This document shows, one piece after another, positions 41,720 through 51,020 of a DNA stretch of 64,000 nt (position 1 is the stretch's first letter; the number at the start of each line of letters is the position of its first letter). The stretch is taken from positions 1,426,001 through 1,490,000 of the forward strand of contig NZ_JACCBB010000001.1 in NCBI RefSeq assembly GCF_013409345.1, written 5' to 3'. The translations under genes were made by a program, and so were the position numbers. The notes under the pieces were generated by a model. The model did not search any database, had not been told where the DNA came from, and was given only the letters and a program-made list of their open reading frames with translations. Source of the stretch: Kineococcus aurantiacus. GTDB lineage: Bacteria; Actinomycetota; Actinomycetes; Actinomycetales; Kineococcaceae.

Positions 41720-43959
41720 CGTCCGGCCGTCCCCGCGGCCAGGTACCGGGCGACGTCGGTGGCCGACTGGGCCCGGTGCCACAACCACCCCTGCCCGTGC
41801 GCGACGCCCAGCTCGCGCAGGGCGGCGCGCTGCTCCTCGGTCTCCACGCCCTCGGCCGTCACCGCCAGGTCCAGGGCCTCCCCCACGGCGACGACGGCGC
41901 GGACGACGGCCAGGTCGGCCGCGTGCTGGTCGAGGCCGGCGACGAAGCTGCGGTCGATCTTCACGCGGGTCACGGGGAAGCTGCGCAGGTACCCCAGCGC
42001 GGAGTACCCCGTCCCGAAGTCGTCGACGGCCAGGCCCACCCCCAGGGCGCGCAGGCCGGCGAGCAGGTGCAGGGTCTGGTCGTCCTTCTCCAGCATCGAC
42101 GACTCGGTGATCTCCAGCAGGAGGGCGCCGCCCTCCACCCCGCTGGCCGCGAGCCGCTCCGCGACGGTCCGGGCGAAGAACGGGTCGAGCAGCTGGCGCG
42201 GCGAGACGTTCACCGAGACGAGGAAGTCGGTGCCGACGACCCCCTCCCGCCGCCACCGGGCGAGGTCGTCCAGCGCGGTGCCCAGCACCCAGCGCCCCAC
42301 GTCGACGACGAGCCCGGTCTCCTCCAGCACCGGGACGAACCTCGTGGGCGGGACGGGCCCGTGCAGGGGGTGGGTCCACCGCAGCAGCGCCTCCACCCCC
42401 CGCGGCTCCCCCGTGGCCAGGGACACGATGGCCTGGTAGTGCACCTGCAGGGTCTGCTCGGCCACCGCGCTGCGCAGGTCCAGCTCGAACTCGACCTCGT
42501 CGCCGATCTCCCGGCGCAGGGAGTCGTCCCAGACGACGAACTGGTTCCGGCCGTGCGACTTCGCCCGGTACATCGCGACGTCGGCCTCCCGCAGCGCCGT
42601 CGCCACCGACCGCGCCACCTCCGCGACCCCGATCGAGGCGGAGACCACGACCTCCCCCACGCGCAGCCGCAGCGGCGCCCGCAGCCCGCCGAGCAGTTCC
42701 TGCGCCAGGTCCGTCGCGGTGTCCTGCCCGCCCTCGACGACCACCACGAACTCGTCCCCGGCCAGCCGCCCGATGACCGCGCCGTCCGGGGCCAGGCGCC
42801 GCAGCCGGTCCGCGACCTCCCGCAGCAGCGCGTCCCCCACCACGTGCCCGTGGGTGTCGTTGACGCGCTTGAACCCGTCGAGGTCGACGAACAGCAGGAA
42901 GCGGCGGACGCCCGGCGCGGCCACCTCGACGCGGCGCTCGAACTCGTCGCGGTCCAGCAGGTCGGTCAGCCCGTCGTGCGTGGCGCGGTGCTCCAGGACG
43001 GCCTTGGCGCTGGCCTGCCCGTTGACGGCCGAGACGGCCCGGGCCACGACGAGCCCGATCGTGGTGCACAGCACCGCGAACGCCGCGACCTGACCGGCCC
43101 GGTCCTGCCCGCCGCGCGTGCTGGCCAGGTACGCCGCACCCGTCAGGGACACGCACAGCACGACCAGGCGCGCCGGTGACCAGGCGTCGAAGGTCCTCGA
43201 CGGGGGCGCGGTCCGGCCCCGCGGCGGCAGGTGCAGGACGGCGACGCCCAGCAGGCAGCACGCCACCACGAACGGCGCGTCGAACGCCGTGGGCGCCACG
43301 AACCAGCCCCACCGGCCCAGGACGGCGTACCCGAGGTCACCGACGAGGAGGAAGGCCAGGGCCGCGCCCAGCCAGCGGTGCGCCAGGACCCCCGGGGCGA
43401 TGAGCAGCAGGTCCAGGCCCAGGACGACGACCACGACGTCCAGCAGCGGGTAGACCCCGGCCAGCACGGACCCCGCGACGGTGCGGCCCGGCAGTTCCAG
43501 CACCGGCAGGACGAGGAACTGCACCGCGGCCGCGGCGGCGGCCAGGCTCGCGATGAGCACGTCGTACACGACCTCGCGCCGCAGCCCGCCGGCGCTGGAG
43601 GCCAGCCGGGCCAGGGCGACGGCGAGCAGCACGTACCCGCAGATCGAGAAGGGGTCGGGGGCGAAGGCCTGCACCCCGGGCCGGCCGTCGGCCCAGGGGC
43701 GCAGCGCGGCCCCCAGCAGGAACAGGCCGAGGCTGACGGGGATGAGCGACCAGCTCAACGGCGGGCGCGGGCGGCGGCGGGCGACGGTGACCGTCGCCAG
43801 CGCGACGACCCCGAGGCCGACCAGCCCGAAGACCGCCGAGCGCACGGCGTCGGGCAGGGGGGTCAGGTAGGTGCCCGCCACCGCCGCGACGGCGGCGGCC
43901 CAGCCGGTCCACCCCCACCGCGGTGCGGTGCCGCTCACGCCCGCCGTCCCGTCGCGCAC
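41698..43959 (-). CDS. Membrane GGDEF-EAL cyclic-di-GMP enzyme
   Basis: Composite cyclic-di-GMP signalling protein of 753 residues. An N-terminal region of about eight hydrophobic segments (residues 20-310) anchors it; then a GGDEF domain (about 320-480: THDGLTDLLDRDEFERRV, FVDLDGFKRVNDTHGHVVGD, active-site loop RLAGDEF at 400-404) and an EAL domain (about 495-740: EAL at 523-525, LLLEITESSML, DDFGTGYSALGYLRSFPVTRVKID, TAEGVET). The GGDEF loop reads A-G-D-E-F, a variant that can still be active; no RxxD inhibitory site is visible five residues upstream. The EAL motifs look complete, so phosphodiesterase activity is likely. Confidence 0.9.
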   Translation of the reverse strand: MRDGTAGVSGTAPRWGWTGWAAAVAAVAGTYLTPLPDAVRSAVFGLVGLGVVALATVTVARRRPRPPLSWSLIPVSLGLFLLGAALRPWADGRPGVQAFAPDPFSICGYVLLAVALARLASSAGGLRREVVYDVLIASLAAAAAAVQFLVLPVLELPGRTVAGSVLAGVYPLLDVVVVVLGLDLLLIAPGVLAHRWLGAALAFLLVGDLGYAVLGRWGWFVAPTAFDAPFVVACCLLGVAVLHLPPRGRTAPPSRTFDAWSPARLVVLCVSLTGAAYLASTRGGQDRAGQVAAFAVLCTTIGLVVARAVSAVNGQASAKAVLEHRATHDGLTDLLDRDEFERRVEVAAPGVRRFLLFVDLDGFKRVNDTHGHVVGDALLREVADRLRRLAPDGAVIGRLAGDEFVVVVEGGQDTATDLAQELLGGLRAPLRLRVGEVVVSASIGVAEVARSVATALREADVAMYRAKSHGRNQFVVWDDSLRREIGDEVEFELDLRSAVAEQTLQVHYQAIVSLATGEPRGVEALLRWTHPLHGPVPPTRFVPVLEETGLVVDVGRWVLGTALDDLARWRREGVVGTDFLVSVNVSPRQLLDPFFARTVAERLAASGVEGGALLLEITESSMLEKDDQTLHLLAGLRALGVGLAVDDFGTGYSALGYLRSFPVTRVKIDRSFVAGLDQHAADLAVVRAVVAVGEALDLAVTAEGVETEEQRAALRELGVAHGQGWLWHRAQSATDVARYLAAGTAGRQTRLKS

Positions 43960-43993
43960 CCCCGCACCCCCTGCGCCGTCCGGGCGGTGGACG

Positions 43994-45277
43994 TCAGGCG
44001 GTGATCCGCTGGTGGACCAGCGGGACCGGTGCGGGGGCGGTGGGGGTCACCGGGAAGCCGCCCTCGAGGGCCTGCACGGCCCAGTCGAACCGCTCGGGGG
44101 TGTCGGTGTGCAGGGTCGCGATCCGCTGCCCGGCGCGCACGGCGTCCCCGCGCACGGCGTGCAGCTCGACCCCGGCGCCGGCCTGCACGGCCTCCTCGCG
44201 CCGGGACCGCCCGGCCCCCAGCCGCCACGCGGCGACCCCCACGGCGAGGGCGTCGACGTCGAGGAAGCCGTCGGCGGGGGCGAGGACGTCGTGGGTGTGC
44301 CGCGCGACGGGCAGCGCCGCGTCCGGGTCCCCGCCCTGGGCGGCGACCATCCGCCGCCAGGCGTCCATCGCGCGGCCGTCGGCCAGGGCGTCCGCGGGGT
44401 CCACGGCGTCCAGCCCGACCGCCGCGAGCATCTCCCGGGCCAGCACCAGGGTGATCTCGACGAGGTCCGCGGGCCCGCCGCCGGCGAGCACCTCGACCGA
44501 CTCGCGGACCTCCAGGGCGTTGCCGGCGGTGCGTCCCAGCGGCGTCGACATGTCGGTGACGACGGCGACCGTGCGCACCCCCGCGTCGGTGCCCAGGCCG
44601 ACCATCGTCCGCGCCAGTTCCACCGAGTCCTCCAGGGACTTCATGAACGCGCCGGAACCGGTCTTGACGTCGAGGACCAGCGCGCTGGTGCCCTCGGCGA
44701 TCTTCTTGCTCATGATGGAGCTGGCGATGAGCGGGATCGCCTCGACCGTGCCCGTCACGTCGCGCAGCGCGTAGAGCTTCTTGTCCGCCGGGGCCAGGTC
44801 ACCCGTGGCGGCGCAGATCACGGCACCCACGTCGGTGAGCTGGTCGCGGATCTGCGGCAGCGTCAGCGACGCCCGCCAGCCGGGGATCGCCTCGAGCTTG
44901 TCGAGGGTGCCGCCGGTGTGGCCGAGCCCGCGGCCTGACAGCTGCGGGACGGCGGCCCCGCAGGCCGCGACGAGCGGCGCCAGCGGCAGCGTCACCTTGT
45001 CCCCCACCCCGCCGGTGGAGTGCTTGTCGACGCTGGGCCGCGGCAGGTCGGTGAAGTCCAGCCGCGCCCCCGAGGCGATCATCGCGCCCGTCCAGCGCGA
45101 GACCTCCCGCCGGCTCATGCCGTTGAGCAGCACGGCCATCGCGAGCGCCGACATCTGCTCCTCGGCGACCTCGCCGCGGGTGTAGGCGTCGACCACCCAG
45201 TCGATCTGCGCGTCGGACAGCTCCCCCCGGTCGCGCTTGGTGCGGATGACGTCGACGGCGGCGAACTGCTGGCTCAC
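43994..45277 (-). CDS. deoA: Thymidine phosphorylase
   Basis: Pyrimidine nucleoside phosphorylase (427 residues) converting thymidine or uridine and phosphate to base and (deoxy)ribose 1-phosphate. Seen: MAVLLNGMSRREVSRWTGAMIASG, the phosphate site VDKHSTGGVGDKVTLPLAPLVAACG, SGRGLGHTGGTLDKLEAIPG (family signature), DGRAMDAW, and a C-terminal domain (about 345-425). Last gene of the nucleoside operon; its GTG overlaps the cdd stop by four bases. Expression therefore follows the importer upstream. Confidence 0.94.
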   Translation of the reverse strand: MSQQFAAVDVIRTKRDRGELSDAQIDWVVDAYTRGEVAEEQMSALAMAVLLNGMSRREVSRWTGAMIASGARLDFTDLPRPSVDKHSTGGVGDKVTLPLAPLVAACGAAVPQLSGRGLGHTGGTLDKLEAIPGWRASLTLPQIRDQLTDVGAVICAATGDLAPADKKLYALRDVTGTVEAIPLIASSIMSKKIAEGTSALVLDVKTGSGAFMKSLEDSVELARTMVGLGTDAGVRTVAVVTDMSTPLGRTAGNALEVRESVEVLAGGGPADLVEITLVLAREMLAAVGLDAVDPADALADGRAMDAWRRMVAAQGGDPDAALPVARHTHDVLAPADGFLDVDALAVGVAAWRLGAGRSRREEAVQAGAGVELHAVRGDAVRAGQRIATLHTDTPERFDWAVQALEGGFPVTPTAPAPVPLVHQRITA

Positions 45278-45705
45278 TGCGGTGCCTCTCCGGGGTTCTT
45301 GCGCGCGGGGTCGGTCAGGTCGTGCGGCCCGAACGCGTCGGGCAGCACCTCGGTCATGGGGACGACGCCGCGGGGGGAGTCGACGAGCAGGTCCGGGCCG
45401 CCGAACTCGTACAGCAGCTGGCGGCAGCGCCCGCACGGCATGAGGACGTTGCCGACGGCGTCGACGCACGCGAAGGCGACGAGCCTGCCGCCGCCGGTCA
45501 TCTGCAGCTGCCCCACGAGGGTGCACTCGGCGCACAGGGTGACGCCGTAGGAGGCGTTCTCGACGTTCGCGCCGGACACGACGCGCCCGTCCTCGACGAG
45601 GGCGGCGGCCCCGACGGGGAAGTTCGAGTACGGCGAGTAGGAGTGCGCCAGCGCGGCGCGGGCCGCGGCCCGCAGCGCGTCCCAGTCGGCGACCGGGCCC
45701 GTCAC
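45274..45705 (-). CDS. cdd: Cytidine deaminase
   Basis: Homotetramer-type cytidine deaminase (143 residues) that turns cytidine and deoxycytidine into uridine forms. Seen: AHSYSPYSNFPVGAAALVEDGRVVSGANVENASYGVTLCAECTL with substrate Asn/Glu and the first zinc Cys next to the catalytic Glu, then VLMPCGRCRQLLYEF with the other two zinc cysteines. Its GTG overlaps the permease stop and its stop overlaps the deoA start, each by four bases: a tightly coupled operon. Confidence 0.95.
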   Translation of the reverse strand: MTGPVADWDALRAAARAALAHSYSPYSNFPVGAAALVEDGRVVSGANVENASYGVTLCAECTLVGQLQMTGGGRLVAFACVDAVGNVLMPCGRCRQLLYEFGGPDLLVDSPRGVVPMTEVLPDAFGPHDLTDPARKNPGEAPQ

Positions 45706-47015
45706 GGGTAGACCTCCCCGCTGGCCGCCGGGGGCCGGACCCGCCCGACGAAACCGGCCACGGCCAGGATCGTGGCGAGGTAGGGCAGCATCGACAGGAA
45801 GCTGGAGGGCACCGCGGCGGGACCCTGCAGGATCCCCACGAGGGTCTGCAGGGCGGCGAAGAAGCCGAAGAGCAGCGACGCCGCGACGGCCCCGCGCGGG
45901 GTCCAGCGCCCGAAGATCACCGCGGCGAGCGCGATGAACCCCTTCCCGGCGGACATGTTCTCGGTGAACGGGCCGATGGTGCCGATCGACAGGTAGGCCC
46001 CCGCGAGACCGGCGATCGCGCCCGCGACGACGACGTTGACGTACCGCACGCGCAGCACGTCGATCCCGACGGTCGCGGCCGCCTTGGGGTGCTCGCCGAC
46101 GGCCCGCGTGCGCAGGCCCCACTTCGTGCGGAACAGGACGACCTGCAGCGCGATGATCACGACGTACATGGCGTAGACGAGGACGTTGGCCTGGAACAGC
46201 AGCGGCCCGAGCACGGGGATGTCGGCCAGCCCGGGGACGCGGAGCGGCGACAGCACGCCCGGGGAGTTGTACCGCTGGGTGTCGGTCTGCATGAGCGCCT
46301 TGTAGGCCCAGCCGGTGAAGCCCAGGGCGGCGGCGTTGAGCACGACGCCGAGGATGACCTGGTTGACGCGGTAGCGGATCGCGAACACCGCGAGCAGCCA
46401 CCCGACGACCGCACCGGCCAGCACGGCGCCGACGACGCCCGCGCCGAGGTTGCCGGCCATCGACCCGACCAGCGCACCGGCGAAGGCGCCGGTGAGCATC
46501 TGCCCCTCGATGGCGACGTTGACGACGCCCGAGCGCTCCCCCAGCACCCCGGCGAGCGCGCCGAGGATCAGCGGGGTCGCGAGGAACACCGTCTGCTGCA
46601 GGAGCTTGACGAGGTCCATCGACTGCGCGTCCTGGCCGGACATGACCCAGCACAGGAAGGCGACGACGAAGCACAGCAGCGTCACGGCGACGACGGCGGG
46701 ACCGCGCCGGGCGCGGAACCCCTTCGCCAGCTGGAACAGCCCGAGCAGCACGACGACGGCGCCGAGCACGACGGGGGTGACGGTGCCGGGGACGGTCAGG
46801 TCGGGCAGGGTGACCGACGAGCCGCCGCCGAAGCGGAACGTGGCGTCGGCGGCTCCGGACCCCAGGCCCCAGCCCAGCACGGTGACGAGGCCGACGACGA
46901 CGAGCAGCACCCCCGTGACGACCCGCTTGCGCAGGCTGACGGGCGGTTCGACGTGGTCCAGCTGGACGACCGCGGCGGGGGTCTCGGGGCTCACGGGCGC
47001 GCTCAACGGGTCCAC
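45702..47015 (-). CDS. Nucleoside ABC importer permease 2 (BMP/PnrA system)
   Basis: Inner-membrane permease (437 residues) of the BPD_transp_2 family used by BMP-dependent nucleoside importers. Seen: about ten helices; GVLGERSGVVNVAIEGQMLTGAFAGALVG (family EAA-like signature around G-x-x-N-I/V-x-x-E-G-Q), YRVNQVILGVVLNAAALGFT, GEHPKAAATVGIDVLRVRYVNVVVAGAIAGLAGAYLSIG, and the tail FGRWTPRGAVAASLLFGF. The N-terminal 40 residues are poorly conserved; GTG 47015 overlaps the previous stop by 13 bases, with GTG 46994 a possible alternative. Confidence 0.9.
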   Translation of the reverse strand: MDPLSAPVSPETPAAVVQLDHVEPPVSLRKRVVTGVLLVVVGLVTVLGWGLGSGAADATFRFGGGSSVTLPDLTVPGTVTPVVLGAVVVLLGLFQLAKGFRARRGPAVVAVTLLCFVVAFLCWVMSGQDAQSMDLVKLLQQTVFLATPLILGALAGVLGERSGVVNVAIEGQMLTGAFAGALVGSMAGNLGAGVVGAVLAGAVVGWLLAVFAIRYRVNQVILGVVLNAAALGFTGWAYKALMQTDTQRYNSPGVLSPLRVPGLADIPVLGPLLFQANVLVYAMYVVIIALQVVLFRTKWGLRTRAVGEHPKAAATVGIDVLRVRYVNVVVAGAIAGLAGAYLSIGTIGPFTENMSAGKGFIALAAVIFGRWTPRGAVAASLLFGFFAALQTLVGILQGPAAVPSSFLSMLPYLATILAVAGFVGRVRPPAASGEVYP

Positions 47016-48229
47016 CCCCCGGCCAGCTCGGAACCGACCCCGGCGCCACCGCCGGAACGCAGGCGGAACACCGCCCGGACCAGGGCCGGGGCGGCGATGA
47101 ACAGGACGACGAGGGCCTGCAGGACCCCGACGAGGTCGACGGGGACACCCGTGACGGACTGCATCTGCACGGCCCCGGCGCGCATCCCGCCGAACAGCAG
47201 CCCGGCCGCGATGATCCCGTACGGGTTGTTCCGCCCCAGGAGGGCGACCGTGATGGCGTCGAAGCCGATGTTCCCGGCGACGCTGCCGGTGACGCTGCCG
47301 GTGACGCCGAGGACCTGGGTGGCCCCGGCGAGCCCGGCGAGCCCACCGGCCAGCGCCATCGAGACGACCTGCAGGCGGCCCACGTCCATGCCGGCCGTGC
47401 GGGCGGCGTCGGGGTTGGCCCCCACGGCCCGCAGCCGGAAGCCCAGCCGGGACCGGTCGAACAGCCACCAGACGAAGACGGCCGCCAGCACCGCGAGCAG
47501 CAGGCCCAGGTTCACGCGCAGCGAGGACCCCAGCAGCTTGGGCAGCACGGCCGTGCCCGCGACCTGCTCGGAGATGGCCTGCGTGTACGGCGCGCGCTGG
47601 AAGCCGTGGACGGACAGCAGGTAGGTCAGGAGGTTGACGGCGACGTAGTTCAGCATGATCGTCGTGATGACCTCGTGGGCCCCGGTGCGGGCCTTGAGCA
47701 GGCCCACGACCCCGCCCCACACGAGCCCACCGGCGACCCCCGCCACGAGGGCGACGAGGAGGTGCAGCACGACGGGCAGGTCGAGGGCGAAACCGACCCA
47801 GGCCGCCGCGACGGCGCCGACGATGATCTGCCCCTGCGCCCCGATGTTGAACAGGCCCACCCGGAAGGCCAGCGCCACGGCCAGCCCGGCCAGGACCAGC
47901 GGGGTCGCGTTGACGAGCGTCTCCGAGATCGGCCGCAGCGCGGTGACCCCGGAGAAGTTCGGGTTGTAGACCGCGCCCTGCAGCAGGGCCAGGTAGGCGT
48001 CGCGGACGGAGTACCAGACGTTGGCCAGGAAGTCCCACGGGTAGCTGAACAGGTACCCGGCGCTGCGCCGGGACGGTTCGTCGCCGATGACGATGAGGAC
48101 CGCGCCGACGACGAACGCGCCGACGACGGCGAACACCGTGACGAGCCAGCTGCCGCCCCACTGCAGCCGGCGCCGCCGCGCCCCCGGCGATCCGGCCGGG
48201 GCCTCCTTCTCGACCGAGGTCGAACTCAC
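47003..48229 (-). CDS. Nucleoside ABC importer permease 1 (BMP/PnrA system)
   Basis: Partner permease (408 residues). Seen: a basic lead, [79 protein letters not shown] (family G-x-x-N-I-G-x-x-G-Q signature), [29 protein letters not shown], and [44 protein letters not shown]. The GTG start overlaps the ATPase stop by four bases (GTGA). Confidence 0.91.
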   Translation of the reverse strand: MSSTSVEKEAPAGSPGARRRRLQWGGSWLVTVFAVVGAFVVGAVLIVIGDEPSRRSAGYLFSYPWDFLANVWYSVRDAYLALLQGAVYNPNFSGVTALRPISETLVNATPLVLAGLAVALAFRVGLFNIGAQGQIIVGAVAAAWVGFALDLPVVLHLLVALVAGVAGGLVWGGVVGLLKARTGAHEVITTIMLNYVAVNLLTYLLSVHGFQRAPYTQAISEQVAGTAVLPKLLGSSLRVNLGLLLAVLAAVFVWWLFDRSRLGFRLRAVGANPDAARTAGMDVGRLQVVSMALAGGLAGLAGATQVLGVTGSVTGSVAGNIGFDAITVALLGRNNPYGIIAAGLLFGGMRAGAVQMQSVTGVPVDLVGVLQALVVLFIAAPALVRAVFRLRSGGGAGVGSELAGGWTR

Positions 48230-49740
48230 GCGTGTCCCTTCCCCGTGGTGGCGCCCGCCATGAGCAGCCCCAGTTCCTCCTGCGTCGCCTCCGGCCCGAC
48301 CTCGCCGGCGATCTTCCCGCGGTACATGACGACGATCCGGTCGGCCAGCGCGCGGACCTCGTCGAGCTCGGTGGACACGAGCAGCACCGCCGCGCCCCGG
48401 TCCCGTTCGGCGACGATGCGCTGGTGCACGAACTCCTGGCTGCCGACGTCCACGCCGCGGGTGGGCTGGGCCACGACCAGCAGCTTCAGGGGGCGGGACA
48501 TCTCCCGGGCCAGGACGACCTTCTGCTGGTTGCCGCCCGACAGCGTCGAGGCCGCGGCCTGCGCGGAGGGGGTGCGGATGTCGTACTCGGCGATGCGCTC
48601 GGCGGCGTTGCGCCGCACGGCCTCGCGGTTCACGGTCGGGCCGGTGGCGAACGCGGGTGAGTCCACCAGGTCCAGCACGAGGTTCTCGGCGATGCTGAAG
48701 GACCCGACGAGCCCGTCGTGCAGCCGGTCCTCCGGCACGTACCCGACGCCGAGGCCCAGCACGTCGGCGATGCCGCGGCCCGTGACGTCGGTGCCGGCGA
48801 TCCGCACGGACCCGGACTCCACGGCCTGCAGGCCGACGACGCTGCGCGTCAGCTCGGTCTGGCCGTTGCCGTCGACGCCGGCGATCGCGAGCACCTCCCC
48901 GGCCCGCACGTCGAGGTCGATGTCGTCCAGCAGCACCGTCCCGGAGGGGTCGACGACGCGGACGCCCGCCACCTGCAGGACGGTCCCGCCGGGTTCGGCG
49001 TCCTGCTTCTCCACGCGCAGCCGCACGTCGCGGCCCACCATGAGCGCCGCGAGCTCCTCGGGGGAGGCCTGCGGGGAGGCCTCCCCGACGACCCTGCCGC
49101 GGCGGATGACGGTGATGCGGTCGGCGACGGCCTTGACCTCGCGCAGCTTGTGCGTGATGAACACGATGGAGGTGCCCGCGTCGGCGAGCTCGCGCATGAC
49201 GCGCATGAGGTCGTCGGTCTCGGCCGGGGTCAGCACGGCCGTGGGTTCGTCCAGGACGAGGACCTTCGCGTCGCGCAGGAGCGCCTTGACGATCTCGACG
49301 CGCTGCTGGACGCCGACGGCGAGGTCGGCGACGAGGGTGTCGGCCGGGATCTGCAGGCCGAAGCGCCGGGAGGTCTCCTCCACGCGCTGCCGGGCGCGGC
49401 GGCGGTCCAGGAAGCCGCCGCCGGTGGTGAGCTCGGCGCCCAGCACGATGTTCTCGGTGGCGGTGAACGTGGGGACGAGCATGAAGTGCTGGTGCACCAT
49501 GCCGATCCCGGCGGCCATGGCGTCGCCCGGGGAGGAGAACTCCACGGGTTCGCCGTCGACGAGGATCTGCCCCTCGTCGGGCGTGTACAGGCCGTAGAGC
49601 ACGTTCATCAGCGTGCTCTTGCCGGCCCCGTTCTCGCCGAGGAGGGCGTGGATCTCACCCTCGCGGACGACGAGGTCGATGGAGTCGTTGGCGACGAGGG
49701 GCCCGAAGCGCTTCGTGATGCCCTTGAGTTCGAGTTGCAC
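48226..49740 (-). CDS. Nucleoside ABC importer ATPase (RbsA-like, two domains)
   Basis: Double ATPase of 504 residues that drives the importer. First domain: Walker [18 protein letters not shown]-loop [13 protein letters not shown], Walker [15 protein letters not shown], with a diverged signature [15 protein letters not shown]. Second domain: degenerate Walker [17 protein letters not shown], canonical signature [18 protein letters not shown], and a Walker B variant [12 protein letters not shown] in which Gln replaces the catalytic-side Glu. So each composite site is asymmetric, as in RbsA and other CUT2-like ATPases. GTG start; 36 bp after the BMP gene. Confidence 0.93.
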   Translation of the reverse strand: MQLELKGITKRFGPLVANDSIDLVVREGEIHALLGENGAGKSTLMNVLYGLYTPDEGQILVDGEPVEFSSPGDAMAAGIGMVHQHFMLVPTFTATENIVLGAELTTGGGFLDRRRARQRVEETSRRFGLQIPADTLVADLAVGVQQRVEIVKALLRDAKVLVLDEPTAVLTPAETDDLMRVMRELADAGTSIVFITHKLREVKAVADRITVIRRGRVVGEASPQASPEELAALMVGRDVRLRVEKQDAEPGGTVLQVAGVRVVDPSGTVLLDDIDLDVRAGEVLAIAGVDGNGQTELTRSVVGLQAVESGSVRIAGTDVTGRGIADVLGLGVGYVPEDRLHDGLVGSFSIAENLVLDLVDSPAFATGPTVNREAVRRNAAERIAEYDIRTPSAQAAASTLSGGNQQKVVLAREMSRPLKLLVVAQPTRGVDVGSQEFVHQRIVAERDRGAAVLLVSTELDEVRALADRIVVMYRGKIAGEVGPEATQEELGLLMAGATTGKGHA

Positions 49741-49776
49741 GTGCGCTGCGTTCCCCTCGTCGCCCTCGTCGTCGTC

Positions 49777-50874
49777 TCAGCTGGCCTTGATGGCGCTCGG
49801 CGACGTGATCTCGATGCTGCCGTCGATGATGCCCTGCTTGACGGTGTCCAGCTCGGTCTTCAGCTCGGCCGGGACCTGCGCGTCGAACTGGTTGAACGGC
49901 GCCAGGCCGGTGCCCTCGTTCTCCAGGTTGCCCACGTAGGCGCCGGTGGGGGCGTCGCCGTCGGCGGCCTTGAGGACGTAGTCCTTCACGGCGTCGGTGA
50001 GGTTCTTGGTCACCGAGGAGATGAAGTACTTGCAGTACTGCTCGGCGCTGACGCAGCCGTCGGTGTCGACCCAGATGAGGTTCAGCGACCCGCCCGCGGC
50101 CTCGGCCGCGGCCCCGGCGCCCAGGCCGGACTGGCCCGCGACCGGCATGACGACGTCGGCGCCCTGGGAGGCGAGGGTCTCGGTGATGGACCGGCCCGCG
50201 GCCTGGTCGGTGAAGGAGTTCGAGAAGGTGCCGCCGCTGGGGTTCTTCTCGTCCCAGCCCAGGACCTTGACGCTCTTGCCCTTCTGCTGGTTGTAGTACT
50301 GCACGCCCTCCCAGAAGCCGTCCATGTAGATGGTGACCGGCGGGATGTTCAGGCCGCCCCAGGTGCCGACGGTGCCCGTCTTGGTCATGCCCGCGGCGAG
50401 GTAACCACCGAGGAAACCGCCCTCGACGGTGTTGTACTCGAAGCCGTAGACGTTGTCGGCGACGGGCGCGGAGTCGATCTCGGCGAACTTCTGGTCGGGG
50501 TTCTGCGCCGCGACCTCCTTGACGGCGTCCGACATCAGGCCGCCGACGGCGACGACGGTGCCGCAGCCCTTGCCGACCTCGGCGGTCAGGTTGGGGACGT
50601 AGTCGGCGTCGCTGTTGGAGGCGACGTAGGAGATGTCGATGTTCGGGTTCTCCTCCTTGGCGGCCTCGAAACCGGCGTAGGAGGACTGGTTGAACGAGCG
50701 GTCGTCGACACCGCCGGTGTCCAGGACCATGCAGGCCTTGAACGCGTCGCCGGACCCGCCGGCCGCGCTCTCGGTGGACCCCGAGCCCTCGGTCGGCCGG
50801 CTGCCGCAGGAGGCGAGCAGCAGGGCGGCCACGCCCACGGCGGCCACCGGGGCGAAGCGGTGGATCGTCTTCAT
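49777..50874 (-). CDS. BMP-family nucleoside-binding lipoprotein
   Basis: Solute-binding lipoprotein (365 residues) of the PnrA/BMP family that captures nucleosides. Seen: signal MKTIHRFAPVAAVGVAALLLASC with lipobox Cys23, a Ser/Gly/Thr linker, KACMVLDTGGVDDRSFNQSSYAGFEAAKEE (nucleoside site), GVEAVGGLMSD-like loop VVAVGGLMSDAVKEV, YGFEYNTVEGGFLGGYLAAGM, FWEGVQYYNQQKGKSV, and GADVVMPVAGQSG. A GGAGG site lies eight bases before the ATG. First gene of the six-gene uptake and salvage operon ending with deoA; the 146-bp upstream gap must carry its promoter, though no convincing -35/-10 pair stands out. Confidence 0.93.
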   Translation of the reverse strand: MKTIHRFAPVAAVGVAALLLASCGSRPTEGSGSTESAAGGSGDAFKACMVLDTGGVDDRSFNQSSYAGFEAAKEENPNIDISYVASNSDADYVPNLTAEVGKGCGTVVAVGGLMSDAVKEVAAQNPDQKFAEIDSAPVADNVYGFEYNTVEGGFLGGYLAAGMTKTGTVGTWGGLNIPPVTIYMDGFWEGVQYYNQQKGKSVKVLGWDEKNPSGGTFSNSFTDQAAGRSITETLASQGADVVMPVAGQSGLGAGAAAEAAGGSLNLIWVDTDGCVSAEQYCKYFISSVTKNLTDAVKDYVLKAADGDAPTGAYVGNLENEGTGLAPFNQFDAQVPAELKTELDTVKQGIIDGSIEITSPSAIKAS

Positions 50875-51020
50875 GTGGATGTCCTCCAGGTCGGGGTGTT
50901 CGCGTCGATGCTTCGCCTCCGGCACGCGCTGGTGCGAACGCGCCGTCATCGTAGTGTGCGAAATCGTCTCCTCCGCCCGTCCGGGCGGGCAGGTTGTCCA
51001 GATCGAGACCTCGCGAGCGG

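Noticed and set aside
50875-51020. Riboswitch or clear promoter before the BMP operon
   Set aside because: The gap contains a short G/C palindrome (50973-50988) and a TACGAT hexamer, but I could not fit a -35 element or a known purine riboswitch fold.
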